A DNA stretch of 64,000 nt, from positions 1 through 64,000 of the forward strand of contig CAWUKT010000036.1 in the NCBI GenBank assembly GCA_963923035.1, written 5' to 3'. This document shows positions 38,712-47,244 of this stretch, one piece after another (within the stretch, counting starts at the first letter, position 1; the number at the start of each line of letters is the position of its first letter). The position numbers were made by a program, and so were the translations under genes. This DNA comes from CAWUKT01 sp963923035 (GTDB taxonomy: Bacteria; Bacteroidota; Bacteroidia; J057; JADKCL01). The notes under the pieces were generated by a model. The model had not been told where the DNA came from. It was given only the letters and a program-made list of their open reading frames with translations, and did not search any database.

Positions 38712-39395
38712 CTAGTTGGCTGTTAGGATTTTAAGAATCTGTAGTTCCGAATCAGTTCGTACTCTAAATTCTACCCTTCGAGATCTTGATCGGTCCTCGT
38801 CTCCAAATTCTGTGAATAAGAGTTTGCTTGAAGATAATCCATTTGCAGTTAACTTTGATTTAACCCATTGGCGATATTTATTAGGCGTAAGGTCCAAACA
38901 AAACTTGAGAACTTCCCTTGTACGGTTCTGAGATAATTCCATATTGAGTAGGTATGCTTCATTTCCAGATACTTTTTCTGTCCACTCGCTGGAAGTATGT
39001 CCCTCAATCCTAATTTCGGAGATATGATCTATAAATCTCTCTTGCATTAGAATTCCAATGTACCGGGGAAAAAAATTAGATAGAATGGTCTTAAATTCTT
39101 GCTTGAGTTGAGTACTTCCAGAAGAGAATAAAATTTCTGGAGATAAAAATCGAACAGATAAAGAGCTACTATCAATAACTGCATTCCATAAGTAAAGGTC
39201 TTCTTCAAATTCAGTTTTAAGCTCTTCAAAGAGAAGATTCTGTGTATGATTGTAGAGAACTGCAATCTCTTTGATTTTATCCCTTTCGTGAGCTACAGAA
39301 GCCATGTAGCTGATCGCAATAAATAGGAATATTAGCATCAATCCAGACATTAGGTCCGAAATGCTTATCCAATTGAAATCAGAATTTTGATTCAT
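38712..39395 (-). CDS. ZorB-like OmpA/MotB protein
   Basis: A 227-residue protein. A short cytoplasmic N-terminus is followed by one transmembrane helix containing the functional acid (SISDLMSGLMLIFLFIAISY, Asp14). A periplasmic linker then leads to an OmpA-like peptidoglycan-binding domain (IRIEGHTSSE, LSQNRTREVL, RSRRVEFRVR). This is the MotB/ZorB plan, in which the Asp carries protons through a 5:2 ZorA:ZorB motor anchored to the cell wall. Its start overlaps the ZorA-like stop by 4 nt. Confidence 0.85.
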   Translation of the reverse strand: MNQNSDFNWISISDLMSGLMLIFLFIAISYMASVAHERDKIKEIAVLYNHTQNLLFEELKTEFEEDLYLWNAVIDSSSLSVRFLSPEILFSSGSTQLKQEFKTILSNFFPRYIGILMQERFIDHISEIRIEGHTSSEWTEKVSGNEAYLLNMELSQNRTREVLKFCLDLTPNKYRQWVKSKLTANGLSSSKLLFTEFGDEDRSRSRRVEFRVRTDSELQILKILTAN

Positions 39396-40633
39396 TGATT
39401 GACATTCTTTGCGAGTTCTACAATCTCCCTCAACTTCCTTGTAAGTGGAGTGTAGTCATTTACAAACTGAGCAGATAGGGAGGCTAATTGATTTCCAAGT
39501 GATTCAAGGCTTCTTTTTAGTTCTTCCCCCAGTTGTTCATCCAGCTTTCCAATTTGTTCAGTTATTCTAGTGGCATTTTTGTTGGAAATTTCCTCAAGGT
39601 GAGCGTTTAAGATTTCAAACGCTTCGTAGAGTTTAGTGTTGATTTCCTCGAATGACCTAATCATTACGCTTCTTTGTTGTTCCAATCCACTACGAGCTAT
39701 GGACAGGTCATTTTTACTAGATTCAATTAGTGACTGGCATTCTTGCATCATCTCATTTATTGATTTTGAAACATTTGGGATGACATTTTCTAATTGCTGT
39801 ACAAGACTTTCGGTATGGGAAATGGAGTTTCCTAGCATCGAGATTACATTGTTTAACCCTTTCGTCGTTCCTGTGATTCTCTCCAATTGACTTTGAATTT
39901 GATTTAGTTGGTTTGGCAGTATTTCAATTCCTGCAAAAATTTGTTCTAAGGAGGAGCTTAATTGTTCAATTTGTTGAGCATTTTCGAATTGCCAAGATCT
40001 CATGCTATCAACTGCCTCTGAAAACTCAGCGATGCTATTCCCTAAGTGGTTATTTACTTTTGTATTAAAGTCTTCAAATACAGTTTCTATTGCTTCAATA
40101 AGAGGTTCTGTGCTATTGGCAACTAGCTTCTCTCCAAATTCTAAAATAGCTAAGGTTTGTTCCCGTAAGAGTCGGTTTTGATCGCTGTTTAGGAGCCTAA
40201 GCTGGGTAACAACGGTCGAGTCTGAATCACCTGAGATTGATTGTTGCAGTCTATCAAGTGCAACTGAAACCGACTTAATACCAGAATAAAAAATATCTAT
40301 GGTTGTATCCGGTAATTCCTTAAATCCATATAGGGTGGGCTTTACTTTAAGGATTATGCTAGCTCCAATGCCGCTAAGTGAAGTGAGAAATGCAAATCGC
40401 ATCCCTTCTAATAGTTTGGGGATGCTAGTGTTTATTTGAGAAACATCGAATTGTATTAACCCCAATACTATACCTCCAAAGGTTCCTAGAATTCCAAAAG
40501 AGACAACAATATTCGAGGCTTTAATCACTCCCTTTTTTTGCAGAAGGAATGGTGATAACAAAACAGCTGCTGATGTGATCAGAGAAAGGTAAAATGCTAT
40601 GTCAAGGGTTGGTTCTTCGGGCATCGTTTTCAA
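39392..40633 (-). CDS. ZorA-like MotA/ExbB-type motor protein with long tail
   Basis: A 413-residue membrane protein. Three transmembrane segments lie in the first ~100 residues (IAFYLSLITSAAVLLSPFLL; VVSFGILGTFGGIVLGLI; FAFLTSLSGIGASIIL) and match MotA/TolQ/ExbB proteins. A cytoplasmic coiled-coil tail of about 300 residues follows, as in ZorA, whose tail transmits infection sensed at the envelope to cytosolic effectors. It is the first gene of a three-gene operon with the ZorB-like and Cys-rich genes, and is divergent from the 518-residue helical protein across a 179-bp spacer. Confidence 0.85.
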   Translation of the reverse strand: MKTMPEEPTLDIAFYLSLITSAAVLLSPFLLQKKGVIKASNIVVSFGILGTFGGIVLGLIQFDVSQINTSIPKLLEGMRFAFLTSLSGIGASIILKVKPTLYGFKELPDTTIDIFYSGIKSVSVALDRLQQSISGDSDSTVVTQLRLLNSDQNRLLREQTLAILEFGEKLVANSTEPLIEAIETVFEDFNTKVNNHLGNSIAEFSEAVDSMRSWQFENAQQIEQLSSSLEQIFAGIEILPNQLNQIQSQLERITGTTKGLNNVISMLGNSISHTESLVQQLENVIPNVSKSINEMMQECQSLIESSKNDLSIARSGLEQQRSVMIRSFEEINTKLYEAFEILNAHLEEISNKNATRITEQIGKLDEQLGEELKRSLESLGNQLASLSAQFVNDYTPLTRKLREIVELAKNVNQ

Positions 40634-40812
40634 TTTGGATTGTGGTATTCCCTCAAATAATTCTTTGTGTCCCCTTGGGCAAAACCAAATAGGCTCAAGG
40701 GATAGCTTTTCTATGGAGGGGCAATGGGCTAAAAGGCATCATTGGGCTTTTTTTGATTGGTGTAGAATATCTTTTCTATATTCCCTGACAATCCAGGCCC
40801 AATGAGAAATTA

Positions 40813-42369
40813 ATGGACGAACTCCTCCACATAATCCATTCGCTTTCTAAGAATGAGAAGCGTTACATTTCCCAGTTCGCTCGAATCCATGAGAAGAAAG
40901 GGAAGAACCAATACCTTATTGTTTTCGAATTGCTCTCCAAGGAGAATCCTGAACAGTACGATGAAAAGGCTTTCCTTCAATCCCATTTAGATGAACCTTG
41001 GGCCAAGTATTTCCCTCAAACCAAACAAAAGTTAAAGCAGCACATTCTTGAAGCTATGCGGTTTTACCACAGAGAGAACACTTCTCGTAGCCAATTGGAG
41101 AATCTGCTTGCTGATCAACTCTTTTTAAAGGAAAGAGGAGCTCATGATGCTAGTCATAGGATGCTCAAGAAGGTGAAGAAACAGGCGGTTTCAGATGAAA
41201 GTTGGGAAACCCTACTTGAAATAAATCGCCGAGAGAGATCTTGGGTATTAGAGCGCAGACCCAAAGAGGCCATTTCAGTATTGGATAAACTCATGAAAGA
41301 AAGAGGAGAGTTCGAGAGGATGATTTCCAAGGAAAACAGGCGCAGAGAATTATATGAAAGGTATTTCGCCGAGTACCGATTTGGTCAAAAGGGAACCCGT
41401 AGGCAAACAGCTATTGCTTCTTTTGAAAAACTTATTTCGGAGGAAGAGCGAACATCCCGGCCCAATGATTCCTTTGAGGCCAAACTAAATCTCCTGCTTG
41501 TAAAGGCGATCCATGCACGTATTCGAGCAAGTTTTCAAGAGTTCTATCAGGTTTACAGAGAAATTATGGCTCTATGGGCAAGCAATAAAAAGGCCAAACA
41601 GAAAGAGCCCAAGCGACACATCAACATAATTTCTAATTACGCCAATGCTTGCCATAACCTGGCTCTTTATGAAGAGATGAAAGACCAGATAGAGCTATTG
41701 AAGAGGTTTAAGCCGAAAACATTTGAGTTGGAGGCAGAGAAATTCCAAAATGTCGTTCATCTGGACCTATTATTATTTTTGAATGCCGACGAGTTAGAAC
41801 GGGGACGCGAAGTGATTCAAAGGGAGCAAATAAATGGAGCATTAGGAGTTTGGAATGGGTTAGAAGTCTATGGAGAGAAGATAAATGCTGCCCGGAAGAG
41901 AACGATCATCTATAATACTTTTGTCCTGTTCTTCTTTCTGGAGGAGTACAAAGAGGCGAAGACATGGTTGGATCGTTTATTTGATGGAGCTATCGGGTCA
42001 GCTCGTGAAGATTTGAAGGCACTTGCGGTAATTTTTGAGCCAGTTTTTTGGTTTGAGCGAGAAAATATCGACCTATTTGACAGTAAGGTCAGGTCGGCTA
42101 GATATACTTTCAAAGACTCAAAATCAGTTGAACCCTCTTTTCTGGAAACTATTATGGTAGAACTGCTTCAGCAGCTAAAAGGCAAAAAAGGGGAAGAGAA
42201 TCTCTCGCTTTATGCTAAGGAGGCAAAAAACAAATTGGTGGATCATTATCTCCTCCAAAAAGACCAAGCCCAACAGACACCTGTAGGGCTTGATGAAATC
42301 CTCTATTGGCTTGAAAGCAAAGTTTCTGGAAAAAGCATTCGAAGCATTGCAAAAGAAATGAAGAATTAA
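40813..42369 (+). CDS. Large alpha-helical protein, paralogue of the protein at 47245
   Basis: 518 residues with no recognised catalytic motif, almost wholly helical and rich in Lys, Glu, Leu and aromatics. The N-terminus (IHSLSKNEKRYISQFAR, then a segment ending LKQHILEAMRFY) parallels that of the protein at 47245-48744 (VHSLTESEVQKFKDRAF, ending YGKILDYIREAH). The rest looks like TPR/HEAT-type repeat helices, suggesting a scaffold. It stands alone on the plus strand and its stop overlaps that of the convergent deiminase-like gene by 4 nt. Such proteins are known in Bacteroidota only as hypothetical; no function is assigned. Confidence 0.7.
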   Translation: MDELLHIIHSLSKNEKRYISQFARIHEKKGKNQYLIVFELLSKENPEQYDEKAFLQSHLDEPWAKYFPQTKQKLKQHILEAMRFYHRENTSRSQLENLLADQLFLKERGAHDASHRMLKKVKKQAVSDESWETLLEINRRERSWVLERRPKEAISVLDKLMKERGEFERMISKENRRRELYERYFAEYRFGQKGTRRQTAIASFEKLISEEERTSRPNDSFEAKLNLLLVKAIHARIRASFQEFYQVYREIMALWASNKKAKQKEPKRHINIISNYANACHNLALYEEMKDQIELLKRFKPKTFELEAEKFQNVVHLDLLLFLNADELERGREVIQREQINGALGVWNGLEVYGEKINAARKRTIIYNTFVLFFFLEEYKEAKTWLDRLFDGAIGSAREDLKALAVIFEPVFWFERENIDLFDSKVRSARYTFKDSKSVEPSFLETIMVELLQQLKGKKGEENLSLYAKEAKNKLVDHYLLQKDQAQQTPVGLDEILYWLESKVSGKSIRSIAKEMKN

Positions 42370-43661
42370 GTTTCCCTCTTCAGGACTTTCGTAATGCAGT
42401 GAAGTGAACCTCTCTGTCCTACAAGGCGCCGAAAATATATTCCAGGGCCAATCCACTTAACGAGCGTGAAATTGCATGGAGGAGAACAGAGTATTTCTTC
42501 GGTTTTTTCCTTAAGCAGGGACAAAATACCGTTCAGGTTTTCATCATCAAGCTCTTTCTTTGTGACGTAGTCAGGGAGAAAAATTTGTTTATGACCTTCC
42601 CAGGATTCAGTCAGGGAATTATTGAAGCTAAACAGAGCATTCTTGTAAATGAGAAGTGGAATCCGAATGATTCTAAAACTCTTTTGTCCACCTTCTTCCA
42701 TAGATTCCAATGCTTCCCAGAAAGGATTAAGAGCTTGAAAGTTCTGAAGTGCAAGTTCATTCATCCTGAGCTCTCTTGGATCGTACTTTTCCCGAATAAC
42801 TTCGATTGCCAATTGGGGGTCCCCAATAAGAAGGATATCTCTTCCCTCTTCATCTTTTCCTCCCATTGTAACAAATAGATCGATGTGGAAGGCGGGCTGA
42901 AAAGAAAAAGCCTCCGGAGCCAGCCAGTCAGTGCGTAACTCCTTGTATCCAACCCATACAATGTGATCTACCCCATAAGCACTCCTTACAAGTTCTTCTA
43001 TCTGCTGAAGATCTCCAGGTTGCAGCTTTTCATCGCCTCTTTCATTCATCTTCCAAAGGCAGTTGAATGCCAACATATCCTTACCAGCAAGGATGAAGTT
43101 GTCTCCAGATAATACATTTCCACCTTCAATTAAGAGTTCGGTAGGCCGAATAAGCATATCCAGATCCAATTTTTGATCCATGGCCAATTGAAAGCTGATA
43201 AACTTGTCCGAGTATTCGGAATAGCTCCTTGAATACATAGGCTGAAGGAATACAGCCTGTCCAATATCATTTCTCAGGACGGAAAATGGATCTTGGGCCC
43301 ATTGACTATTGGAAATAGTTCTCCCATTTTGAAGGGCCTCAATAGGTCCAGCCGTCATAACTTGAAGGAACTGTTTTTGCCCATTGGTTTCGACCACAAT
43401 CCTCTCTCCGATCTCTTTTAGATCGTCATCTTGGAGCCTGCTGATTTCTGTACTGTGGTTGGTTTGACGTGTCTCATTCATTGGGTGCTTGGGGGATTCA
43501 TACTCCTTGAACTTGATGACCAAGGTTTTTTCAGGTCTATTGCCGAAGTATTCGTCAATTTCTTGGTGGTACTTCTTCACATAATCCTCTGGGACTGGAG
43601 GCATGGTTAAAAGAAGGTGGGTGATGCGTCCTTCGTAGGAGGACAGTGGGTGAAATTTCAT
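42366..43661 (-). CDS. Peptidylarginine/agmatine deiminase-like enzyme
   Basis: A 431-residue member of the guanidino-group-modifying superfamily. The motifs occur in family order: SQWAQDPFSV (Asp124, like the W-x-R-D segment of agmatine deiminases), EGGNVLSGD (179-182), FHIDLFVT (His259, Asp261) and the C-terminal nucleophile GSLHCITKVL (Cys422). All catalytic positions are present, so hydrolysis of arginine, agmatine, or arginine side chains in protein is plausible. It is longer than agmatine deiminases (~350-370), with insertions around 60-110 and 265-330. It lies between a scaffold-like gene and a small beta-protein gene, close to a metacaspase. Its link to defence is inferred only from position. 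Confidence 0.75.
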   Translation of the reverse strand: MKFHPLSSYEGRITHLLLTMPPVPEDYVKKYHQEIDEYFGNRPEKTLVIKFKEYESPKHPMNETRQTNHSTEISRLQDDDLKEIGERIVVETNGQKQFLQVMTAGPIEALQNGRTISNSQWAQDPFSVLRNDIGQAVFLQPMYSRSYSEYSDKFISFQLAMDQKLDLDMLIRPTELLIEGGNVLSGDNFILAGKDMLAFNCLWKMNERGDEKLQPGDLQQIEELVRSAYGVDHIVWVGYKELRTDWLAPEAFSFQPAFHIDLFVTMGGKDEEGRDILLIGDPQLAIEVIREKYDPRELRMNELALQNFQALNPFWEALESMEEGGQKSFRIIRIPLLIYKNALFSFNNSLTESWEGHKQIFLPDYVTKKELDDENLNGILSLLKEKTEEILCSPPCNFTLVKWIGPGIYFRRLVGQRGSLHCITKVLKRET

Positions 43662-43739
43662 TGCTGTCTGAGGGATTTTTGAAAAACGGGGATTAAAAAA
43701 TCGGTTTTCTTTGGTTGGTTGATCCCTGACTCTTTCCCT

Positions 43740-44168
43740 TCAAGTCGATTCGTACCAAGGAGATTCCTCAGAGCCAGGGCATTTGATGGTGAGAAATACA
43801 CCGTCAGACTCCAGCAAGATTGGAATCCCATTGAGATGATAGGTATGACTGGCAATCCGAACATCACGTAGATCATCTGAACCAATAACATCCAGATCAG
43901 CCGGTTCGAACCGAAATTGTTGCTTGTTCTCGTTCAGGCCAATCGATTTGGTGAAACTCTCGCCCGTAAAGGAAACAGTCCCAAAGCAGAAATACATTTC
44001 ACCATTCAGGACTTCCCCCATAATCGCGGTGGTCTCCGTATTGAGGTCGCACTCGAACAGGATATTCCCGTTCTCATCTTCTACCTCAATTCGATTGGAG
44101 CCGAGATAAGAGAAACTGTGAGAATCAGTTGTGAACTGATGTGATTTTGTGAAAGTAAAATTAGACAT
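43740..44168 (-). CDS. Small beta-rich protein of unknown function
   Basis: 142 residues with no signal peptide and alternating short strands (HSFSYLGSNRIEVEDENGNILFE; AIMGEVLNGEMYFCFGTVSF; HTYHLNGIPILLES), suggesting a compact beta fold. It ends in an acidic, Trp-containing tail. It lies 78 bp upstream of the deiminase-like gene on the same strand, so the two are probably co-transcribed. It could be a partner, inhibitor or substrate of that enzyme. No family was recognised. Confidence 0.6.
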   Translation of the reverse strand: MSNFTFTKSHQFTTDSHSFSYLGSNRIEVEDENGNILFECDLNTETTAIMGEVLNGEMYFCFGTVSFTGESFTKSIGLNENKQQFRFEPADLDVIGSDDLRDVRIASHTYHLNGIPILLESDGVFLTIKCPGSEESPWYEST

Positions 44169-44416
44169 GGTTGAAAAATTAAAATTTTGAATACGCTACA
44201 AGAATCCTGAATTCAGGATAGAAAACTGAACAAAAAACCTTGCTCAGATACCAACTCAATGAATAATTCCTTTCCAGTTTATTCGTGAGTGAAGTCATCA
44301 TTAATCGTGAAAACGGTCGGTCAGAATAACCGATCTAAGATTTTCTTCGGGTTCTACTCAGCTCGTCTGCTATTGTTAGTTTATGCGATCATCCCCTTTT
44401 TGGGCGAAACAAAGAA

Positions 44417-46276
44417 ATGAGAATTATGATCAAACAAAACATATTCGCTCTACTTGTTGGGATTGATGATTACCCCATAGGAGTTCCAAAGTTGAAGGGA
44501 TGTAGGTTAGATGTTGATAGGATGGAGAACTATTTGGCAACTCAATTTGAGAATCCTCATATTCGAACGCTGGTTAACAGGGAAGCAAAAAGGCAAAATC
44601 TAATCGATGGTTTTAGAGAGCATTTAGCTCAGGCTGAGAAGGGGGATGCGATTCTGTTTTATTTCGCTGGCCATGGAAGCCACCAACCAACAGCGATTGA
44701 ATTCCAGGAATTCTTTACCAATGGCAATGAAGAAACCCTGGTCTGTTTTGACAGTAGGTCGGTGAATGGGAAGGATTTGGTTGATAAGGAGCTGGCAGTA
44801 TTATTCCATGAGTTGGAAGCAACTGAAGCTCATATCATCGCTATTTTCGATTGCTGTCATTCAGGTGGAATTACCCGAAAGACAGATAAAATGAGTGGAA
44901 TTGCTCGAATGGCTCCGCCCAATGAGGAACTGAGGGATCTTGGGGAATATTTAGACGGGTACTATCTAACTCAACTTAGAGAGCAAGGCAAGATCTATAT
45001 TCCCGATGCTTCGTTGATAAAAATATCAGCTTGTCAGGATGATCAGTCGGCGTATGAAACTCCGGGAAGTGGAGGTATTTTTTCTCACTATTTATTTCAA
45101 GCATTGGAAGAAGTAAGGGGAGAGATCAGTTATGCAAAGCTGTTCAGGAAGACCCGAAGAAGGGTACTGACTCAGGGGGAAAAACAAATTCCTCAATTTC
45201 GAGCTCAGGGCTCTTTTGATGCTTATTCCAAATTCCTGACAGGGACTGAATTTGATGACAGAGACTCATATTCTATTTACTGCGAACGAGATATGTGGTG
45301 GATCGATCTAGGTTCAATGGATGGGATCTCTACTGAATCAGGAGCGATTTTCCTATATGAGAGCTCTCCTAACAATACTCATGAATTAAGGACAATGTCA
45401 GTAGGTCCGGAAAGATCGACAATCGAAATTGGGAGCCTGGACTTGGATGGTGATAGGGAATATAATGTTGGCTTGGTAAACTTCATCCCTCCTTCATACA
45501 GTTTTTCCTTTCAAGGAAGGGATCAGGTCAAAGAAGACCTGATTCGAATGTTTGATGCTGATACCTTGTTCCAAATAGACTTAATTCCTGAAGTGGATAG
45601 TGCGAAGTATTCCATTTCTGTAAGTGGAGAACGAACCAGCATCGTCAATACGGATAATGGCCAGACCGCTTTTGAGTGCATAGAAGGTTCTGATAAGGAA
45701 TTACCTGCCATGCTATTCCAAGCCATCAGAAAGGTTGTGCGCTGGGAGCAAGGAAAGAAAATGCGAAATCATAAGGCTTTCGTTAATCCCCAACTGATCG
45801 ACTTTCGGTTGTCAGCAACAGGAATTCCAGAAAAGGAAGGCGGAAGCCTTGAAGAAGAAAATCATTTATTCTCAATCTCCGCTCCCGAAGGAGTAAAAGG
45901 GTTTCAAAAAATCAAAATTCAAGTGAGAAACCAGACGGGAAATCCCTTGCATTTCTGCTTGCTCTATTATTGCCGAAAGTTTGGAATTCATGTCGTTCAA
46001 AATGAATGCATACAATCTGATGATGCATATACCACTTTTTACGGCAATCACCCGAGCCACGGGTTCTCGCTTCCTGGGCATTTGAATAAAGTAGATGACT
46101 TTCTCCAATTAATTGTGAGCAAGGAAAAGGTCGATGACTTCCTTCTGGAGCAAGCCCCTTTTGCCTTAGACGACTTAAAGAACCGGGATATGAATATAAT
46201 AGGGACTCGGATACAATTGGTGGACCATTGGATGGTTTTTTCAAAGGCCATAACATTGGTTAGAAAACCGACATAA
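44417..46276 (+). CDS. Metacaspase-like caspase-family protein with beta-rich C-terminus
   Basis: A 619-residue protein. The N-terminal ~270 residues form a caspase p20/p10-like domain (ALLVGIDDYP; His86 in FYFAGHGSHQ; Cys147 in IFDCCHSGG; KISACQDDQSA). The DCCHSGG signature is that of metacaspases, which usually cleave after Arg or Lys and often need calcium. Residues ~280-610 are a long beta-rich region (DMWWIDLGSMDGIS, FLYESSPN, IKIQVRNQTGNPLHFCLLYY), probably a sensing or scaffold part. There is no signal peptide. It is divergent from the deiminase-like/small-protein pair across 248 bp. Confidence 0.85.
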   Translation: MRIMIKQNIFALLVGIDDYPIGVPKLKGCRLDVDRMENYLATQFENPHIRTLVNREAKRQNLIDGFREHLAQAEKGDAILFYFAGHGSHQPTAIEFQEFFTNGNEETLVCFDSRSVNGKDLVDKELAVLFHELEATEAHIIAIFDCCHSGGITRKTDKMSGIARMAPPNEELRDLGEYLDGYYLTQLREQGKIYIPDASLIKISACQDDQSAYETPGSGGIFSHYLFQALEEVRGEISYAKLFRKTRRRVLTQGEKQIPQFRAQGSFDAYSKFLTGTEFDDRDSYSIYCERDMWWIDLGSMDGISTESGAIFLYESSPNNTHELRTMSVGPERSTIEIGSLDLDGDREYNVGLVNFIPPSYSFSFQGRDQVKEDLIRMFDADTLFQIDLIPEVDSAKYSISVSGERTSIVNTDNGQTAFECIEGSDKELPAMLFQAIRKVVRWEQGKKMRNHKAFVNPQLIDFRLSATGIPEKEGGSLEEENHLFSISAPEGVKGFQKIKIQVRNQTGNPLHFCLLYYCRKFGIHVVQNECIQSDDAYTTFYGNHPSHGFSLPGHLNKVDDFLQLIVSKEKVDDFLLEQAPFALDDLKNRDMNIIGTRIQLVDHWMVFSKAITLVRKPT

Positions 46277-46332
46277 TGAATAGGAATTACCTTTTCATGC
46301 TGAAGCGGGAGCGGGACTCTGAATAAGAAACC

Positions 46333-46653
46333 TCACCCAATCCCATGCTGCTCAAGTATATCCACCGCCCATTCCTCCTCGATCTCAAAGACGACCATCC
46401 GCTTCTTGTACCGCAGGGATGGCTCCCCATCTGCTGGCCAATCCAGCAGACGGAAGAAATCGAACTGTAGCACCTTGCTGATATAGGCGAGTTCCAACAC
46501 GTCAAATGACCGTTGGTCCAGATAGTCCGCGATATGATCGGGATGCTTGTCGATACGCTTGGCGAAATCATTCAGGGTCATACCCTGCGATTTGAGGCGG
46601 CGGCGGATCAACTGGCCGAAGTGGAGGTGGGGATAGTCGTCGAGGTTGTACAT
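46333..46653 (-). CDS. XRE-like helix-turn-helix protein
   Basis: A 106-residue protein with a Cro/C1-like HTH in the N-terminal half (GQLIRRRLKSQGMTLNDFAKRI, DKHPDHIADYL) and a C-terminal segment ending EEEWAVDILEQHGIG. Many mobile elements in Bacteroidota carry such small regulators, and it may control element genes. It overlaps the preceding small ORF by 46 nt. Base composition here returns to the higher GC of the chromosome. Confidence 0.7.
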   Translation of the reverse strand: MYNLDDYPHLHFGQLIRRRLKSQGMTLNDFAKRIDKHPDHIADYLDQRSFDVLELAYISKVLQFDFFRLLDWPADGEPSLRYKKRMVVFEIEEEWAVDILEQHGIG

Positions 46654-46844
46654 GCGGGGATCGATTGGAGTTTGGATTGGAAATTGGTGAGGAAATAGAG
46701 CGCATACGTTTGGTCCTCGTGGAGGTCCAGGGCGCGGCGCTCGAAGATGAGCTTCAACGTTTCGTTGATGGCTTCTTGCATCAGCGAAATGAATTCATCG
46801 GCGTCCATCGTACCGATGGGCAGTTGGATAAAATTTTCGGTCAT
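46608..46844 (-). CDS. Small putative protein upstream of the XRE-like gene
   Basis: 78 residues from the ATG at 46844 (an alternative ATG at 46949 adds an unconvincing 35 residues). The N-terminal 55 residues look helical (ADEFISLMQEAINETLKLIF), while the last ~20 are Thr/Ser/Pro-rich and read through the start of the next gene, so the tail may be accidental. The 46-nt overlap with the XRE-like gene suggests coupling if the frame is real. No family was recognised. Confidence 0.45.
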   Translation of the reverse strand: MTENFIQLPIGTMDADEFISLMQEAINETLKLIFERRALDLHEDQTYALYFLTNFQSKLQSIPACTTSTTIPTSTSAS

Positions 46845-47244
46845 GGGCTTAACTGTTTTTGATGATCTACTCGCAGTGGCTTCAGAACTTGTTTTGAAGG
46901 GCAAAAAATACCAGTGGGGTAGGTGGAGGGCCCACCCCAACTGGCTCAATCAACAGAGAAAAGACCCCGGTACGGGGTATAAAAAGGAGAGGTTGAATCA
47001 ATTTAAATCAGCTCCAAAGGCTTCGGCCAATTATTCGGCAATTGGATCGTCACAACCTAATTTCCTGCGAGAGCCGAAAGCCTTCGGAACTGGTAATCTT
47101 TTTAACAATCGTCATTCAGCGATACCAAGCCCCTGTTTGACGATGGTAAAAGTAGATTGGGCGAGTCCGAAAACAAATACAGCTTTTTATTTTACGAACG
47201 TTTAGGCTAAATTGACGGTGCTATTTACCATCAAAGCTGGCCCA
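46845..47244. other. Intergenic region, no gene seen
   Basis: 400 bp between the small minus-strand ORF and the 499-residue protein. No hairpin, palindrome or credible frame was found. It probably holds divergent promoters. Confidence 0.45.

Noticed and set aside
43658..43891. A 77-codon minus-strand frame between the deiminase-like and small beta-protein genes
   Set aside because: It is an out-of-frame overlap of the 3' end of the 142-residue gene and lacks a coherent composition.
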